The notes below the pieces were generated by a model that saw only the letters and a list, made by a program, of their open reading frames with translations, had not been told where the DNA came from and made no database searches. Position numbers and translations under genes: made by a program. From Nodosilinea sp. E11 (GTDB lineage Bacteria > Cyanobacteriota > Cyanobacteriia > Phormidesmidales > Phormidesmidaceae), in the NCBI RefSeq assembly GCF_032813545.1, contig NZ_CP136520.1, forward strand, positions 304,001 through 368,000: a DNA stretch of 64,000 nt, written 5' to 3'. Shown piece by piece: positions 16,794 to 24,785 of this stretch (position 1 is its first letter; each line of letters starts with the position of its first letter).

Positions 16794-17297
16794 TCAGTAC
16801 CCTTTGAGGCGCAATGATTCAATCATTTCGGCCATGCTCTGCTTAATTGACCGGCCTGCGGTGTCAATCACAATTGGGGCTGGCTGCCACGGCGCATAGG
16901 TTCGACAGAGCACATCCTGCCATGTCGGGAGTTTTAAACCAGCAATGTCGGTCGTTCGAGATTCGATTCGGGCCTGGTGCTCCTTGGTATCTGAGCAAAC
17001 GATCTCGATCTCCACAAAAGGGCTGTTGGCCAAATCGGCAGTTTCGCGCCAGGCCCTTCGCGTGATGTCTAAAGGATTGACGGAATCTGCCACCACCGTT
17101 GCCCCTAGACGCAGGTTATCCAACGCTACGCCATAGGCCACTCCGTAGCCCTTAGGGCCAATATCGTCGATGCCCGCCCGCCGCATCGACTGCTCAATAG
17201 TATCGATGTGTAGGTAAACCGCCCCCCGCTGGCCCGCCAACCTAGACGATAGGGACGATTTTCCGGTGCCTGGAAGACCTGCAAATATATAAAGCAT
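16794..17297 (-). CDS. P-loop kinase-like (AAA_33/zeta-toxin-type) protein
   Basis: A 167-aa protein starting MLYIFAGLPGTGKSSLSSRL, where GLPGTGKS is Walker A. LHIDTIEQSMRRAG and VVADSVNPLDITRRAW are the substrate-binding segments seen in small-molecule kinases such as gluconate, chloramphenicol or AAA_33 kinases. The ATG at 17297 is chosen because AGGAGG lies 4-5 nt before it and Walker A then sits at residues 7-14, as usual. The substrate is unknown; resistance-type phosphorylation is possible given the neighbours. Confidence 0.82.
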   Translation of the reverse strand: MLYIFAGLPGTGKSSLSSRLAGQRGAVYLHIDTIEQSMRRAGIDDIGPKGYGVAYGVALDNLRLGATVVADSVNPLDITRRAWRETADLANSPFVEIEIVCSDTKEHQARIESRTTDIAGLKLPTWQDVLCRTYAPWQPAPIVIDTAGRSIKQSMAEMIESLRLKGY

Positions 17298-17466
17298 GAC
17301 ACCTCCTGACGGTGATGAGCCCTGGTTCAAACCGCAGCTAGAAGCAACCACTACTGATCGCTGAATTGCAAAGCAAGAAACCTAAAATTAATGAAGGCTA
17401 AGCAAGGGATTCATCGGGTGCGTCATCGCGGAGGGTGACGCACTCGATGAACTGTTTAGGCAACCG

Positions 17467-17979
17467 CTACTGACGGTGGTAGTTGGCCGTCATAAACTGC
17501 TGCCACTGGCCGTCATCGCCCAGGCAAAAGGAGGTCAGCACCCGGTGATCGGGGCTTTTGAATTCGATCACGTCCTTGTACTGGGCCATTTGACCTTCAC
17601 CAGCCATAGATGGACCTTCAGAATGCAGGGTGAGCATCCGCTCACCAGCGTCAAGTTCGCCGTCGTAAATCCAGAGGTGGGTCATCATCGACCCCATCCA
17701 GGTGCCGACAAAGCGCTGTGTTTGAGGGTTGTAGCCAAGGGTCATAATAGTGGTGGCGGGGCTACCGCACATTTCACCCTGGCCTTCGGCGACCACCCAG
17801 AGGCCACCCACAGACTTGACGCTCTCAGTTCCAGTGGAGGTTTCCATAGGCTGGTCGGGGCCTGCCATGCCGTCAACTTCATAGGTCCAATCGCCGACAA
17901 GTTGTTGAAGCCACTGGTGTGCTTTTGTGGGCTGTTCTACTGCGGGTTCGGTTTGTTGTAGATCAGTTGTAGTAGTCAT
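17467..17979 (-). CDS. DUF1579-family protein
   Basis: A 170-aa protein of the DUF1579 beta-barrel family: LVGDWTYEVDG (about residues 27-37), ESVKSVGGLWVVAEGQGEM, then TTIMTLGYNPQTQRFVGTW and MTHLWIYDGELDAGERMLTL. Function is unknown, but such genes are commonly found in ECF-regulated sets with DGPF and PhnB-type genes. No ECF-like motif is visible directly upstream of this copy. Confidence 0.86.
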   Translation of the reverse strand: MTTTTDLQQTEPAVEQPTKAHQWLQQLVGDWTYEVDGMAGPDQPMETSTGTESVKSVGGLWVVAEGQGEMCGSPATTIMTLGYNPQTQRFVGTWMGSMMTHLWIYDGELDAGERMLTLHSEGPSMAGEGQMAQYKDVIEFKSPDHRVLTSFCLGDDGQWQQFMTANYHRQ

Positions 17980-18225
17980 GGGGTTTCTCCTTGAGTGATC
18001 GCTTTTGAGGGTGAATGCCTGTGTGTCATAGCCAGCGATGACATGCAGACATCTGGTTTATGCGGTGAAAAGTTAAGCGCTGCGTAGATTCTTTTGAGAG
18101 AACTGATTCTCTGATGGTGGGCATTGCCCACCCTACAGCGTCCAGAATGTTTGAGCTAAATCGGGGGTTGCTTGCTTAGAAATCTCCTCAATGGACCGTC
18201 AGCGAGCTGGTTTCTCGACCGGGGT

Positions 18226-18627
18226 CTATTCGCAGTTGATCATCCAGGGAATGCCAAATTTATCGATTGCCATGCCAAACCGCTGTGCCCAGAAGGTTTT
18301 TTCAAGGGGCATTTGAATGGTGCCGCCTTCGGCCAGGGCTTGAAAGATGTGCTCGGCCTTATCGGGGTCGGGAATTTGCAGGGAAACCGAGAAGCCTTTG
18401 GGCGCATCGTACTGCCCCGGAGGACAGTCAGACCCCATGATCGCCCAGTCGCCAAAGGTCAGCTGGGTGTGCATAATTTTGTTGGCAAACTCGGGGGGCA
18501 CTTCGGCCTCGGCGGGGGAACCGGCAAAGGTCATCATGTCACCAAGCTCTCCACCTAAGACCTGGTGGTAAAACTTGAAAGCAGCTTCGCACTGACCATC
18601 GAACATCAGGTAAGGGTTAACTTGCAT
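18226..18627 (-). CDS. PhnB-like VOC protein
   Basis: A 133-aa PhnB-type protein beginning MQVNPYLMFDGQCEAAFKFY and including HTQLTFGDWAIMGSDCPPGQ and EKTFWAQRFGMAIDKFGIPW. This matches the family often annotated YjdN/PhnB. AAGGAG lies 7 nt before the ATG, and an ECF42-like promoter lies 44 bp upstream. It belongs to the same predicted regulon as the DGPF gene (3281) and the PhnB-like gene (5902). Confidence 0.9.
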   Translation of the reverse strand: MQVNPYLMFDGQCEAAFKFYHQVLGGELGDMMTFAGSPAEAEVPPEFANKIMHTQLTFGDWAIMGSDCPPGQYDAPKGFSVSLQIPDPDKAEHIFQALAEGGTIQMPLEKTFWAQRFGMAIDKFGIPWMINCE

Positions 18628-18670
18628 AACGGTCTCCTTGAATGAATGACATCTCTGGCTCTACCCACTA

Positions 18671-18697
18671 GTCGAACGCCGGGACGCAAAATCGACA
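18671..18697 (-). promoter_or_regulatory. ECF42-like promoter of the second PhnB-like gene
   Basis: On the minus strand CCTGTCGATTT and GTTCGACTA are placed so that TGTCGA and CGAC are 17 nt apart, exactly as at the two other sites. It lies between the GNAT gene and the PhnB-like gene and points into the latter. Confidence 0.65.
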
Positions 18698-18783
18698 GGG
18701 CGACCAATATTTACCCCAAACAACGTATTGCCCAGCTAGGGAGACTGGACGTTGAACTCAGACCAGGTGGCTCGGTCTATCGC

Positions 18784-19284
18784 CTAGACCGAGCAGTCGT
18801 CGTCGCCAAAGCGGCGGTGCTCCAAAAATGTGAACCCCAGGCGCTGGTAAAAGCGGTGGGCGCGGGTGTTGCTGGTCAGCGGGTCAATGAGCACCGCCGT
18901 GACCTGGGGGTCGGCAAAGCAGCGAGCCAGGGCCAGCCGCATCATGGTGGTACCGTAGCCTTTGCCCAACTCGGTGGGTTCGCCAATCCAAATGTCGATC
19001 GCCCGCAGGTGATCGGCCACATCCCCCCAGTAGTGGCTGTCTTCTTGGTCCGGGTCAATAATTTGAATAAAGCCGATGGGGCGACCATCTAGCTCAGCAA
19101 TCAGCTGCTCGCGCCAGGCGGGGGTGCGGGCTAGCTCGACATCCCAGCCCCAGTCATCAATACCAGCGGCAGCGATGTGTGGCTGCTTCTCCCAACGACG
19201 AAGTAGGCTCACATCAGCCAGGATGGCGGGCCGCAGGGCAAGGTTGCTTGACTCAGACATGGTGGGTACCGGCTGGTTCAACAT
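18784..19284 (-). CDS. GNAT acetyltransferase, AAC(6')-like
   Basis: A 166-aa GNAT protein related to aminoglycoside 6'-N-acetyltransferases: LRRWEKQPHI, IGFIQIIDPD, then IDIWIGEPTELGKGYGTTMM with the acetyl-CoA pyrophosphate loop (Q/RxxGxG/A-like, here GKGYG). VTAVLIDPLTSNTRAHRFYQ RLGF is the C-terminal CoA/substrate segment seen in AAC(6')-Ib-like enzymes. An alternative start at 19260 (MSESSNL) is equally plausible. Aminoglycoside acetylation is a family-based inference only. Confidence 0.83.
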   Translation of the reverse strand: MLNQPVPTMSESSNLALRPAILADVSLLRRWEKQPHIAAAGIDDWGWDVELARTPAWREQLIAELDGRPIGFIQIIDPDQEDSHYWGDVADHLRAIDIWIGEPTELGKGYGTTMMRLALARCFADPQVTAVLIDPLTSNTRAHRFYQRLGFTFLEHRRFGDDDCSV

Positions 19285-19355
19285 TGGCTAACCGCCCAAA
19301 CAGTTTAGTTCTTTTGTACTATTTTGCGGGCAGACGAAATAAATCTTCAAAGGCA

Positions 19356-19931
19356 TTACGTCAGGCGGTAGTGAAGTCGCACCACGCCGTTGTCGTAGAT
19401 CTTGCGATCGCACAGCGTCAGCGCCGTTTGCTGAATCTCGCCCCCAAACAGGGGAATACCTGCCCCCATCAAAAATGGGTTGACCTTCAGGATCAGGCGA
19501 TCGATTAGGTGATGGGCAAAGAGTGTAGCCGCTAGATTTGCCCCACCGCAGAGCCAAATCCCCTGGCCTGGCTGATCTTTTAAGCGAGATATAAATCCAA
19601 CGGCATCGTTGGAGATTAGCTCCACGTTTTTATCGGGACTAGTGGGCAGACTGCGCGAAAACACAAACTGATTGAGGTGGGTGTAAGGACTAGTCACACC
19701 TTCCTTAAGGCCGACGTCATAGGTCTTGCGGCCCATCAGCACCGTGTCAAACCACTTGTTCTGACTGGAGATACCCAGAGCATCACGAAAGTGAGTCGGC
19801 ACCGTCTCAGGAAAGTCGCTAAATAAGTCGTTTAGATAGGCTTCATCTTGAGAAAAGCCGTCGTGGGAGCCGTCGTGGTGGGCAATGAACCCATCGACAC
19901 TACAGGCGACAAAGTAGGTCAATTCTTTCAT
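19356..19931 (-). CDS. dihydrofolate-reductase-family (RibD_C) protein
   Basis: A 191-aa RibD_C-type protein from the ATG of MKELTYFVACSVDGFIAHHD. VLMGRKTYDVGLKEGV (about residues 66-81) and GIWLCGGANLAATLFAHHLI (about 124-143) are the family motifs, and NPFLMGAGIPLFGG the C-terminal one. It is a second, distant paralogue of the protein at 4174-4866. The reductase substrate is unknown. The upstream GNAT gene's 3' end overlaps the extended frame but not this start. Confidence 0.87.
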   Translation of the reverse strand: MKELTYFVACSVDGFIAHHDGSHDGFSQDEAYLNDLFSDFPETVPTHFRDALGISSQNKWFDTVLMGRKTYDVGLKEGVTSPYTHLNQFVFSRSLPTSPDKNVELISNDAVGFISRLKDQPGQGIWLCGGANLAATLFAHHLIDRLILKVNPFLMGAGIPLFGGEIQQTALTLCDRKIYDNGVVRLHYRLT

Positions 19932-19987
19932 GCTGCTACTCTTTCTAAATTGAACTAGACATGTTCTTTCTCTTCTAGATGGCAGGG

Positions 19988-20596
19988 TTAAGCAACCCAT
20001 CTAGTACGTAGACCACTCACCGCGCGACCTGATGTCCGTTCTCCACAGACTGAGCCGAGGCGATTGCTCACCAGCAAACCATACAGGTCAGAATCTGACA
20101 CTTCACCGCTGACTATCCAGCGATCGCGCAGATGCCCCTCTTTGAGAAAGCCTAGGCGCTCTAAAGTCTTGGCAGAGGCTTGGTTCCTGGGATCAATTTC
20201 GGCCTCTATTCGATGCAGATTGAGTTCGCCAAAGGCATAGTCAATCAATACCGATAGCGCCTCGTGCATAAAACCTCGCCCCCAGGCCGAGCGTCCTAGG
20301 GCATAGCCCAACTCCGCCCGCCGACACTGATGGTTGAAGTTAAATAGGGTACAGGTGCCAATTAGCTGGGCATCGGCATTTTTCTCGATACCGAGCTGCA
20401 AATAGCTGCCGATACGACGCGCTTCGAAATCGTTAGCGATCGCATCCCTCGCCTCCCCTACATGTTCCCAGGGTGCGGTATTCCAATAGCGCATAACGGC
20501 GGTATCAGAAAAGATGGTGTAGAGCATCTCAGCATCGGTCTCGACGAGGGGACGCAGCAGCAGACGCTCGGTGTTTAACGTTACGTAAGGGATCAT
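19988..20596 (-). CDS. RimJ/RimL-type GNAT acetyltransferase
   Basis: A 202-aa GNAT protein from MIPYVTLNTERLLLRPLVET. The RimJ/L signature is clear: LIGTCTLFNFNHQCRRAELG, YALGRSAWGRGFMHEALSVL and NLHRIEAEIDPRNQASAKTL ERLGF. The acetyl-CoA loop is SAWGRGFM. About 25 residues at the C-terminus (SVCGERTSGRAVSGLRTRW) extend beyond the family norm and may be read-through after loss of the original stop. Acceptors may be ribosomal-protein N-termini or small molecules. Confidence 0.87.
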   Translation of the reverse strand: MIPYVTLNTERLLLRPLVETDAEMLYTIFSDTAVMRYWNTAPWEHVGEARDAIANDFEARRIGSYLQLGIEKNADAQLIGTCTLFNFNHQCRRAELGYALGRSAWGRGFMHEALSVLIDYAFGELNLHRIEAEIDPRNQASAKTLERLGFLKEGHLRDRWIVSGEVSDSDLYGLLVSNRLGSVCGERTSGRAVSGLRTRWVA

Positions 20597-20614
20597 AAAA
20601 CCTTCCGTGGTCAT

Positions 20615-21029
20615 TTCGTAGGTAGCTCGTACCGCAAGGCAGCAGGCAAAAGTATGGGAGGAGATTTCAAGACAATCAAGATTTTTGCCCCAGCAAATAG
20701 GTGGATTACTTCAGACTCAAAGTACTAAATGTTTAGTTGTATTGTTCTGATGTTGAGGGTGAAAGGTAAGCCGCATATCCTCAAGTAAATGGCCTATTTA
20801 GGTTAGAAGACCTCATTTAGCTGCTGGTCGGCGAGTACCAAGCAGCTACCTGCGATATTGTGCAAACTGTTGCTAAAGCTTGAGGGGCATCATCGGATTT
20901 AGTTTGAATTTGCTGATTGGTTTATTCTCCTAATGTATGGCTGAGATGTACCTAACCGAAAGGATGGGCCTCCAAGAGTGCTGGCGGGAACACTCTTTGT
21001 TCTTGTGGCCCAGGCTATGACCGGGAGAG
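20615..21029. other. intergenic, 415 bp, no gene recognised
   Basis: AT-richer than its surroundings. One short frame near 20821-20882 on the plus strand (LLVGEYQAATCDIVQTVAKA then stop) looks protein-like and may be a gene remnant, but it has no start and no family match that I know. No terminator or RNA was identified. Confidence 0.4.
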
Positions 21030-21671
21030 TTACTGTTGCCCCAGCCTTGGATCGCTGGGTTGTAGACCGCCAACCAGGGTGGCAGTGGCCAGTTGAGCCA
21101 ACGACAAGATCTCTGCCTGCTCAGTAATGGGCAACTGGTGCTCAATCAGCAGCATAGCCAGACCGTGCACCAGCGACCAGGTCACCCAGGCCAGCTGACG
21201 CGGGTCGCCCGCCTTAACCAGCCCCGCCGATTGCCCGGCCACTATGGCCTCGACCATCACCGTAAATGCCTCGCGACCGACGGCGTTGAGCGTGGGATAG
21301 GCCGGGTTATCGGCCTGAAACGCGCCAAACATCACTCTGTAATGGGCCGGGTGGGCGATCGCAAACGCCACATAGGCTACCCCGCTAGCTCGCAGGCGCT
21401 GCAACGGGTCAGCGATCGCCGCCAACCCATTCGCTTGTAGATCTTCCAATAGCCGCTGAAAGCCCTCTTCGGCCACCGCTGCTAAGAGGGCTTCCTTATC
21501 GGCAAAGTGGCGATAGGGGGCGGCCTGAGACACCCCCACTCGGCGCGCCACCTCTCGCAGCGATACACCCCTGGCATCTTGCCGCTCGGCAACGATGGCC
21601 AGGGCGGCATCGACTAGAGCCTGGCGCAAGTCGCCATGGTGGTAAGCCGGTTTTGCCTGGGCTTTAGCCAT
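21030..21671 (-). CDS. TetR-family transcriptional regulator
   Basis: A 213-aa TetR repressor from MAKAQAKPAYHHGDLRQALV. The HTH is GVSLREVARRVGVSQAAPYR HFADKEALL (about residues 33-61). The C-terminal half (GVAYVAFAIAHPAHYRVMFG, LVHGLAMLLIEHQLP) matches the TetR_C_33/WHG ligand-binding type. It is the first gene of the minus-strand block. A divergent plus-strand gene begins at 21897, and the 225 bp between them are a likely operator region. That stretch contains a 20-bp-scale inverted motif GTCAACATTACC ... AATGTTGACGCTG near 21700-21725. Confidence 0.9.
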   Translation of the reverse strand: MAKAQAKPAYHHGDLRQALVDAALAIVAERQDARGVSLREVARRVGVSQAAPYRHFADKEALLAAVAEEGFQRLLEDLQANGLAAIADPLQRLRASGVAYVAFAIAHPAHYRVMFGAFQADNPAYPTLNAVGREAFTVMVEAIVAGQSAGLVKAGDPRQLAWVTWSLVHGLAMLLIEHQLPITEQAEILSLAQLATATLVGGLQPSDPRLGQQ

Positions 21672-21896
21672 TAAAAGCACCTGAAATCGCTTCAGCGTCA
21701 ACATTACCACAAAATGTTGACGCTGTTAACACGCATGCGCTAATCTAATGTTAGCGACGATAACACTCCATGGAAATCTGGCAAAATCTCTGTGCCATAT
21801 CAATAAGTCGTCGATACATTGGCTCATGCATGAGTGGGCGTATCCCACCAGAAAAGTGTATGGCTTTTTTGCTAATTAAAGACTTGTTTAGGAGGC

Positions 21897-22289
21897 ATGA
21901 TGAATTATTCTGTCTACCACCTTGATCTTCCCGAACATCCTGAGGTCGTTGTTTTTGTGAACGGGTTTATTGCTCGCGATCGCCCAGGCTTTTTCTGGCT
22001 CTGGAAAAGCCTGCTGTGGATTCGAACCGTTACGGCACAGGCAGAAGGCTGTGTACAAGTTAAAGCAGGTATTTGTGGTTTGAATGAAGTTGTCATGGTC
22101 AGCTACTGGAGTTCCGGCAGCAGCTTGAAAGGCTTTTTTAGAGGTGAAGCCCATCGAAAAATGATGCAATTTATTTCTAAAAATCCTCAGAGTTTGTGCT
22201 TGTACAATGAGACCTACAGCCCTTTGAAGAGCGGCAAGTACATTAATGAGCCACAAGGAATAGCGACTATGTATAGGCGTTTCCAGTAG
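21897..22289 (+). CDS. DUF4188-like small protein
   Basis: A 130-aa protein starting MMNYSVYHLDLPEHPEVVVF just after GGAGGC. VVVFVNGFIARDRPGFFWLW near the start and LCLYNETYSPLKSGKYINEP near the end resemble the dimeric ferredoxin-like DUF4188/monooxygenase-related family, which ends in a W-HETY-like motif. The match is by pattern only. It is the first plus-strand gene, divergent from the tetR gene, and so a candidate target of that repressor. Confidence 0.6.
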   Translation: MMNYSVYHLDLPEHPEVVVFVNGFIARDRPGFFWLWKSLLWIRTVTAQAEGCVQVKAGICGLNEVVMVSYWSSGSSLKGFFRGEAHRKMMQFISKNPQSLCLYNETYSPLKSGKYINEPQGIATMYRRFQ

Positions 22290-23021
22290 TCTGCCAAGAT
22301 TCTTAAAACAGGCTGTAGTGGGATAAAGCCTTGCTAATCGGGAGCGGGCACTGGCGGCTGAGAATTGCCAGTTAACGGTAGCCCGTTAGGCATTACGAGC
22401 CTCTTTCCAGGCAAAACCGTCTTGCTTCAGGACGCCAAAGGAGGGAGTGCGGCAATTCCAGCACTGCCGGGAGAGCATGGAGTATTTCAGGCGATCGCAC
22501 CCCCTATTGCAGCTACAGCGGCGGGCTCACGGTTGTGGCTCCTGGTGGCGACACTAGCCAGGTGGCCATACACGGTTGACATCCTCACCACACCACTGGG
22601 TTTGATCCACTTCTACCCAGCACCTGCTTACTCCCAAGGAAATGGAGAAATGTTCATTTGAAAGCGATGGGAGTGTCGCTCTTCCATCACAGCTGAGTAA
22701 TCGCTGATGAGATAACCCATTGCACGTTGGTGAAGGCTGAGGACGGCACTGGCGCTAGAACCGACGCCAGAGTCGAATCGCAATCAGCAACCTGTTAGAA
22801 GGACAATTGGAAATATACCTCCACACATCGATTGAGTTTTGGCTAAGCAGAGCTATCTTGGGAAAAGCCCTTTAAATTTTGGCTACCATAGCCATTGACA
22901 ACCGGGCTAGGACGTTCTCTCAAACAGTCTAAGGGTGATGGCTATACGTGGTTTGCTGCCTCAGTGTTGGACACTGACACTCAAGGAAATCCGGCCTTCA
23001 GTGAAACGACGGTTCTAAATT
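22290..23021. other. degenerate region with gene remnants
   Basis: No intact gene. Around 22490-22575 the plus strand reads GDRTPYCSYSGGLTVVAPGG DTS and then stops, which resembles the middle of a subtilisin-like (S8) peptidase. Around 22889-23032 the frame GRSLKQSKGDGYTWFAASVL DTDTQGNPAF... ends in a stop and looks like the C-terminus of an unidentified protein. Together with the ATPase pseudogene, tRNA fragment and integrase stub downstream this marks a decayed insertion hot spot. Confidence 0.45.
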
Positions 23022-24082
23022 TTGACCTTTGAGCAGCAATCAACCGCGATTCCCGCAGGGATTGCTTCGCGAATCGCCCGCTACACCCCTGGCACCCTGG
23101 GCAACGCCGGGCGACCGCTGAGCATTGCCATCACCCCTGGCACCCTGGGCAACGCCGGGCGACCGCTGAGCATTGCCGTCACCCCGCCGGGCCTGGGGCA
23201 ACTACCCGGCGCTGAACGGCAGCAAATGGCCAACTACTGCGCCGCCGCTCAGGGCGGCATCATGGGCTACAAGGCGGCGGGGCTGGACAAAACCCGGATA
23301 GCAGTTTTGGGGCAGGCGATCGCCGTACTCAGCACCCTTCAAACCGATAACCCCCTGAGCATCGACCGGCTGATTTCATTCACTGCCGAGCAGGATCCAC
23401 TACTGGTGAATGCGATCGGGGTGTTAGACCCGAAGCACTACAAAAAGCTGGCGGAAGACCTCCAGACCCCTAGCTTGATGGCTAGGCACCTCTTCAATCT
23501 CAGTGCGAACAACTGTCCACCGAGTAGCTGTTGGCCTCGTCTCACCCCCAAAAAACTCAGCTATCGGTGATCAATCTGGGCAGCCTAGGCGACAACGCCA
23601 GCATTCTGTTTTGGGTATCGCAGTTTTTGCTCAACCTCAACCGCTATGCCCAGCGGCATCCCTCGGGCCAGCTCCAGGCGGTGGTTTTGTTTGATGAGGC
23701 CGATCTGTACCTGCCTGCCCAGGGTAAACCTTCGACCAAAGAGCCGATGGAAAGCTTGTTGAAGCGAGCCCGCTCCGCTGGGCTGGGTATTTTGCTCGCT
23801 ACACAGAGCCCTGGCGATCTGGACTACCGGTGTCGAGAGCAAATCTCCTCCTGGTTTGTCGGCAAAGTGAAGGAAAACACCGCCCTCAATAAGCTGAGGC
23901 CTATGCTCAGCAAAGCCAAGACAGATGTTACCAGCAAACTCGCCAACCAACAGGTCGGTGAGTTCTTCGCGATCCGTGCTGGGGAGGTCACCAGCCTGAA
24001 GGCAAACCTGTCATTGATTCGGGCTGAACAGGTACCGTTGGAAATGGTGCAAGCCCTAGCGGCCAGTTCTGTAAATCAGTAG
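23022..24082 (+). pseudogene. frameshifted HerA/DUF87-type ATPase pseudogene
   Basis: The 5' part reads through GERQQM-like residues, ITPGTLGNAGRPLSIAV and RIAVLGQAIAVLSTLQTDNP in one frame up to about 23462. The 3' part resumes in another frame with QLSVINLGSLGDNASILFWV, the Walker B-type VVLFDEADLYLPA, then LLKRARSAGLGILLATQSPG. This is the C-terminal half of a HerA/FtsK-like ATPase (bacterial DUF87/DUF853 type). Between 23462 and 23525 the second frame has at least three stops (TAG). The N-terminal Walker A part is absent. The gene is clearly dead; the original may have belonged to an integrative element. Confidence 0.8.
23085..23180 (+). repeat. 48-bp tandem duplication inside the pseudogene
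   Basis: Two adjacent 48-bp units, each encoding TPGTLGNAGRPLSIA(I/V), differ by one or two bases. The duplication is in frame and looks recent. Confidence 0.85.
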
Positions 24083-24272
24083 ATAGCTAACCGGCACGCG
24101 CTGCGATCCTGGAACCAGCTTTCAGGAGCAATCCCGAACGAACTGTCTGCTTTTGCTTGTTCATCCCCATCGTCGGGTACCCCTTTGAGCAAATTGCGGT
24201 AGGAAATTGGTAGGACGGTTTATTGAGAACGGCTATAATCGAGGGACAGAAGGGATTAGAAGATTTTCTGAA

Positions 24273-24319
24273 CTTCGTTCGGGACGAAGGGGCCGTGGGT
24301 TCGAATCCCGCCATCCCGA
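24273..24319 (+). tRNA. 3' half of tRNA-Pro(CGG), probable attachment-site remnant
   Basis: The anticodon stem-loop CTTCG-TTCGGGA-CGAAG (24273-24289, anticodon CGG), the variable loop, the T arm GTGGG-TTCGAAT-CCCGC (24295-24311) and the 3' acceptor strand CATCCCG-A are all present and pair as expected. The D arm and 5' acceptor strand (which would be CGGGATG) are missing upstream. A tRNA truncated exactly at the anticodon arm is what an integrase that recombines at the anticodon loop leaves at one end of its element. It is not a functional tRNA on its own. Confidence 0.8.
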
Positions 24320-24450
24320 TTCTTTTGAAACCTACTGCGGAAGCGCCTTGTAGCCGACGCATCAACCTTTTGATGACCCTAACATATTGTCAATAGGGAG
24401 GGTGAGGTTGGCTACTTTTGGACGCTTTTGGACGTCTGAGTGGTAGGAAG

Positions 24451-24663
24451 ATGACCACAATACACCCCCCGGTAGCGGCACGCCCGACGCTGAGCTACGA
24501 CCTCGATAAAAGCCTTATCAAGGGAGAAAGCGATAAAGGCAGGCTGAGATTACGCTTTACCGATGGAGGCATACGCCACACCATAGCTGTTGGCTTGCCT
24601 GATTCCAAAGTTATGCGATCGCTCCAATGGTTACCGATGTATTATCATGTAGCATGCCTGTAA
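24451..24663 (+). pseudogene. N-terminal stub of a tyrosine recombinase (integrase)
   Basis: From MTTIHPPVAARPTLSYDLDK the frame continues KGRLRLRFTDGGIRHTIAVG LPDS, which matches the arm-binding domain (DUF3596-like) at the start of cyanobacterial site-specific integrases (pattern G.L.LRF...GKR....LGLPDT). The frame then diverges and stops, so the core-binding and catalytic domains are missing. Its position 130 bp after a tRNA 3' half fits an integrase beside its attachment site. Confidence 0.6.
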
Positions 24664-24785
24664 GAGTTTATTTGACCTCAGGCCCAGACCCCCATTAGTT
24701 ATCCCTGCCAGCGCCATGAAGTTTTTTCTAAGCTACACCCCTTCACCCTGTCCCCACGTTTCGGTGATTAGCCTTAGACGTCAGC

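Noticed and set aside
1..21671. The whole minus-strand block as an integron cassette array
   Set aside because: Gene content and orientation fit, but many spacers are only 10-50 bp, no repeated attC core was found and there is no integrase; only one weak attC-like site was seen.
22018..22040. tRNA T-arm-like GGATTCGAACC on the plus strand
   Set aside because: It lies inside an intact coding frame (LLWIRTVTAQ) and no cloverleaf can be drawn around it.
22365..22661. 98-codon plus-strand frame
   Set aside because: Composition is unlike a protein; another frame of the same bases gives a peptidase-like remnant.
24087..24365. 92-codon minus-strand frame (…GMAGFEPTAPSSRTKF…)
   Set aside because: This phrase is the well-known false translation across a tRNA gene, here the tRNA-Pro fragment.
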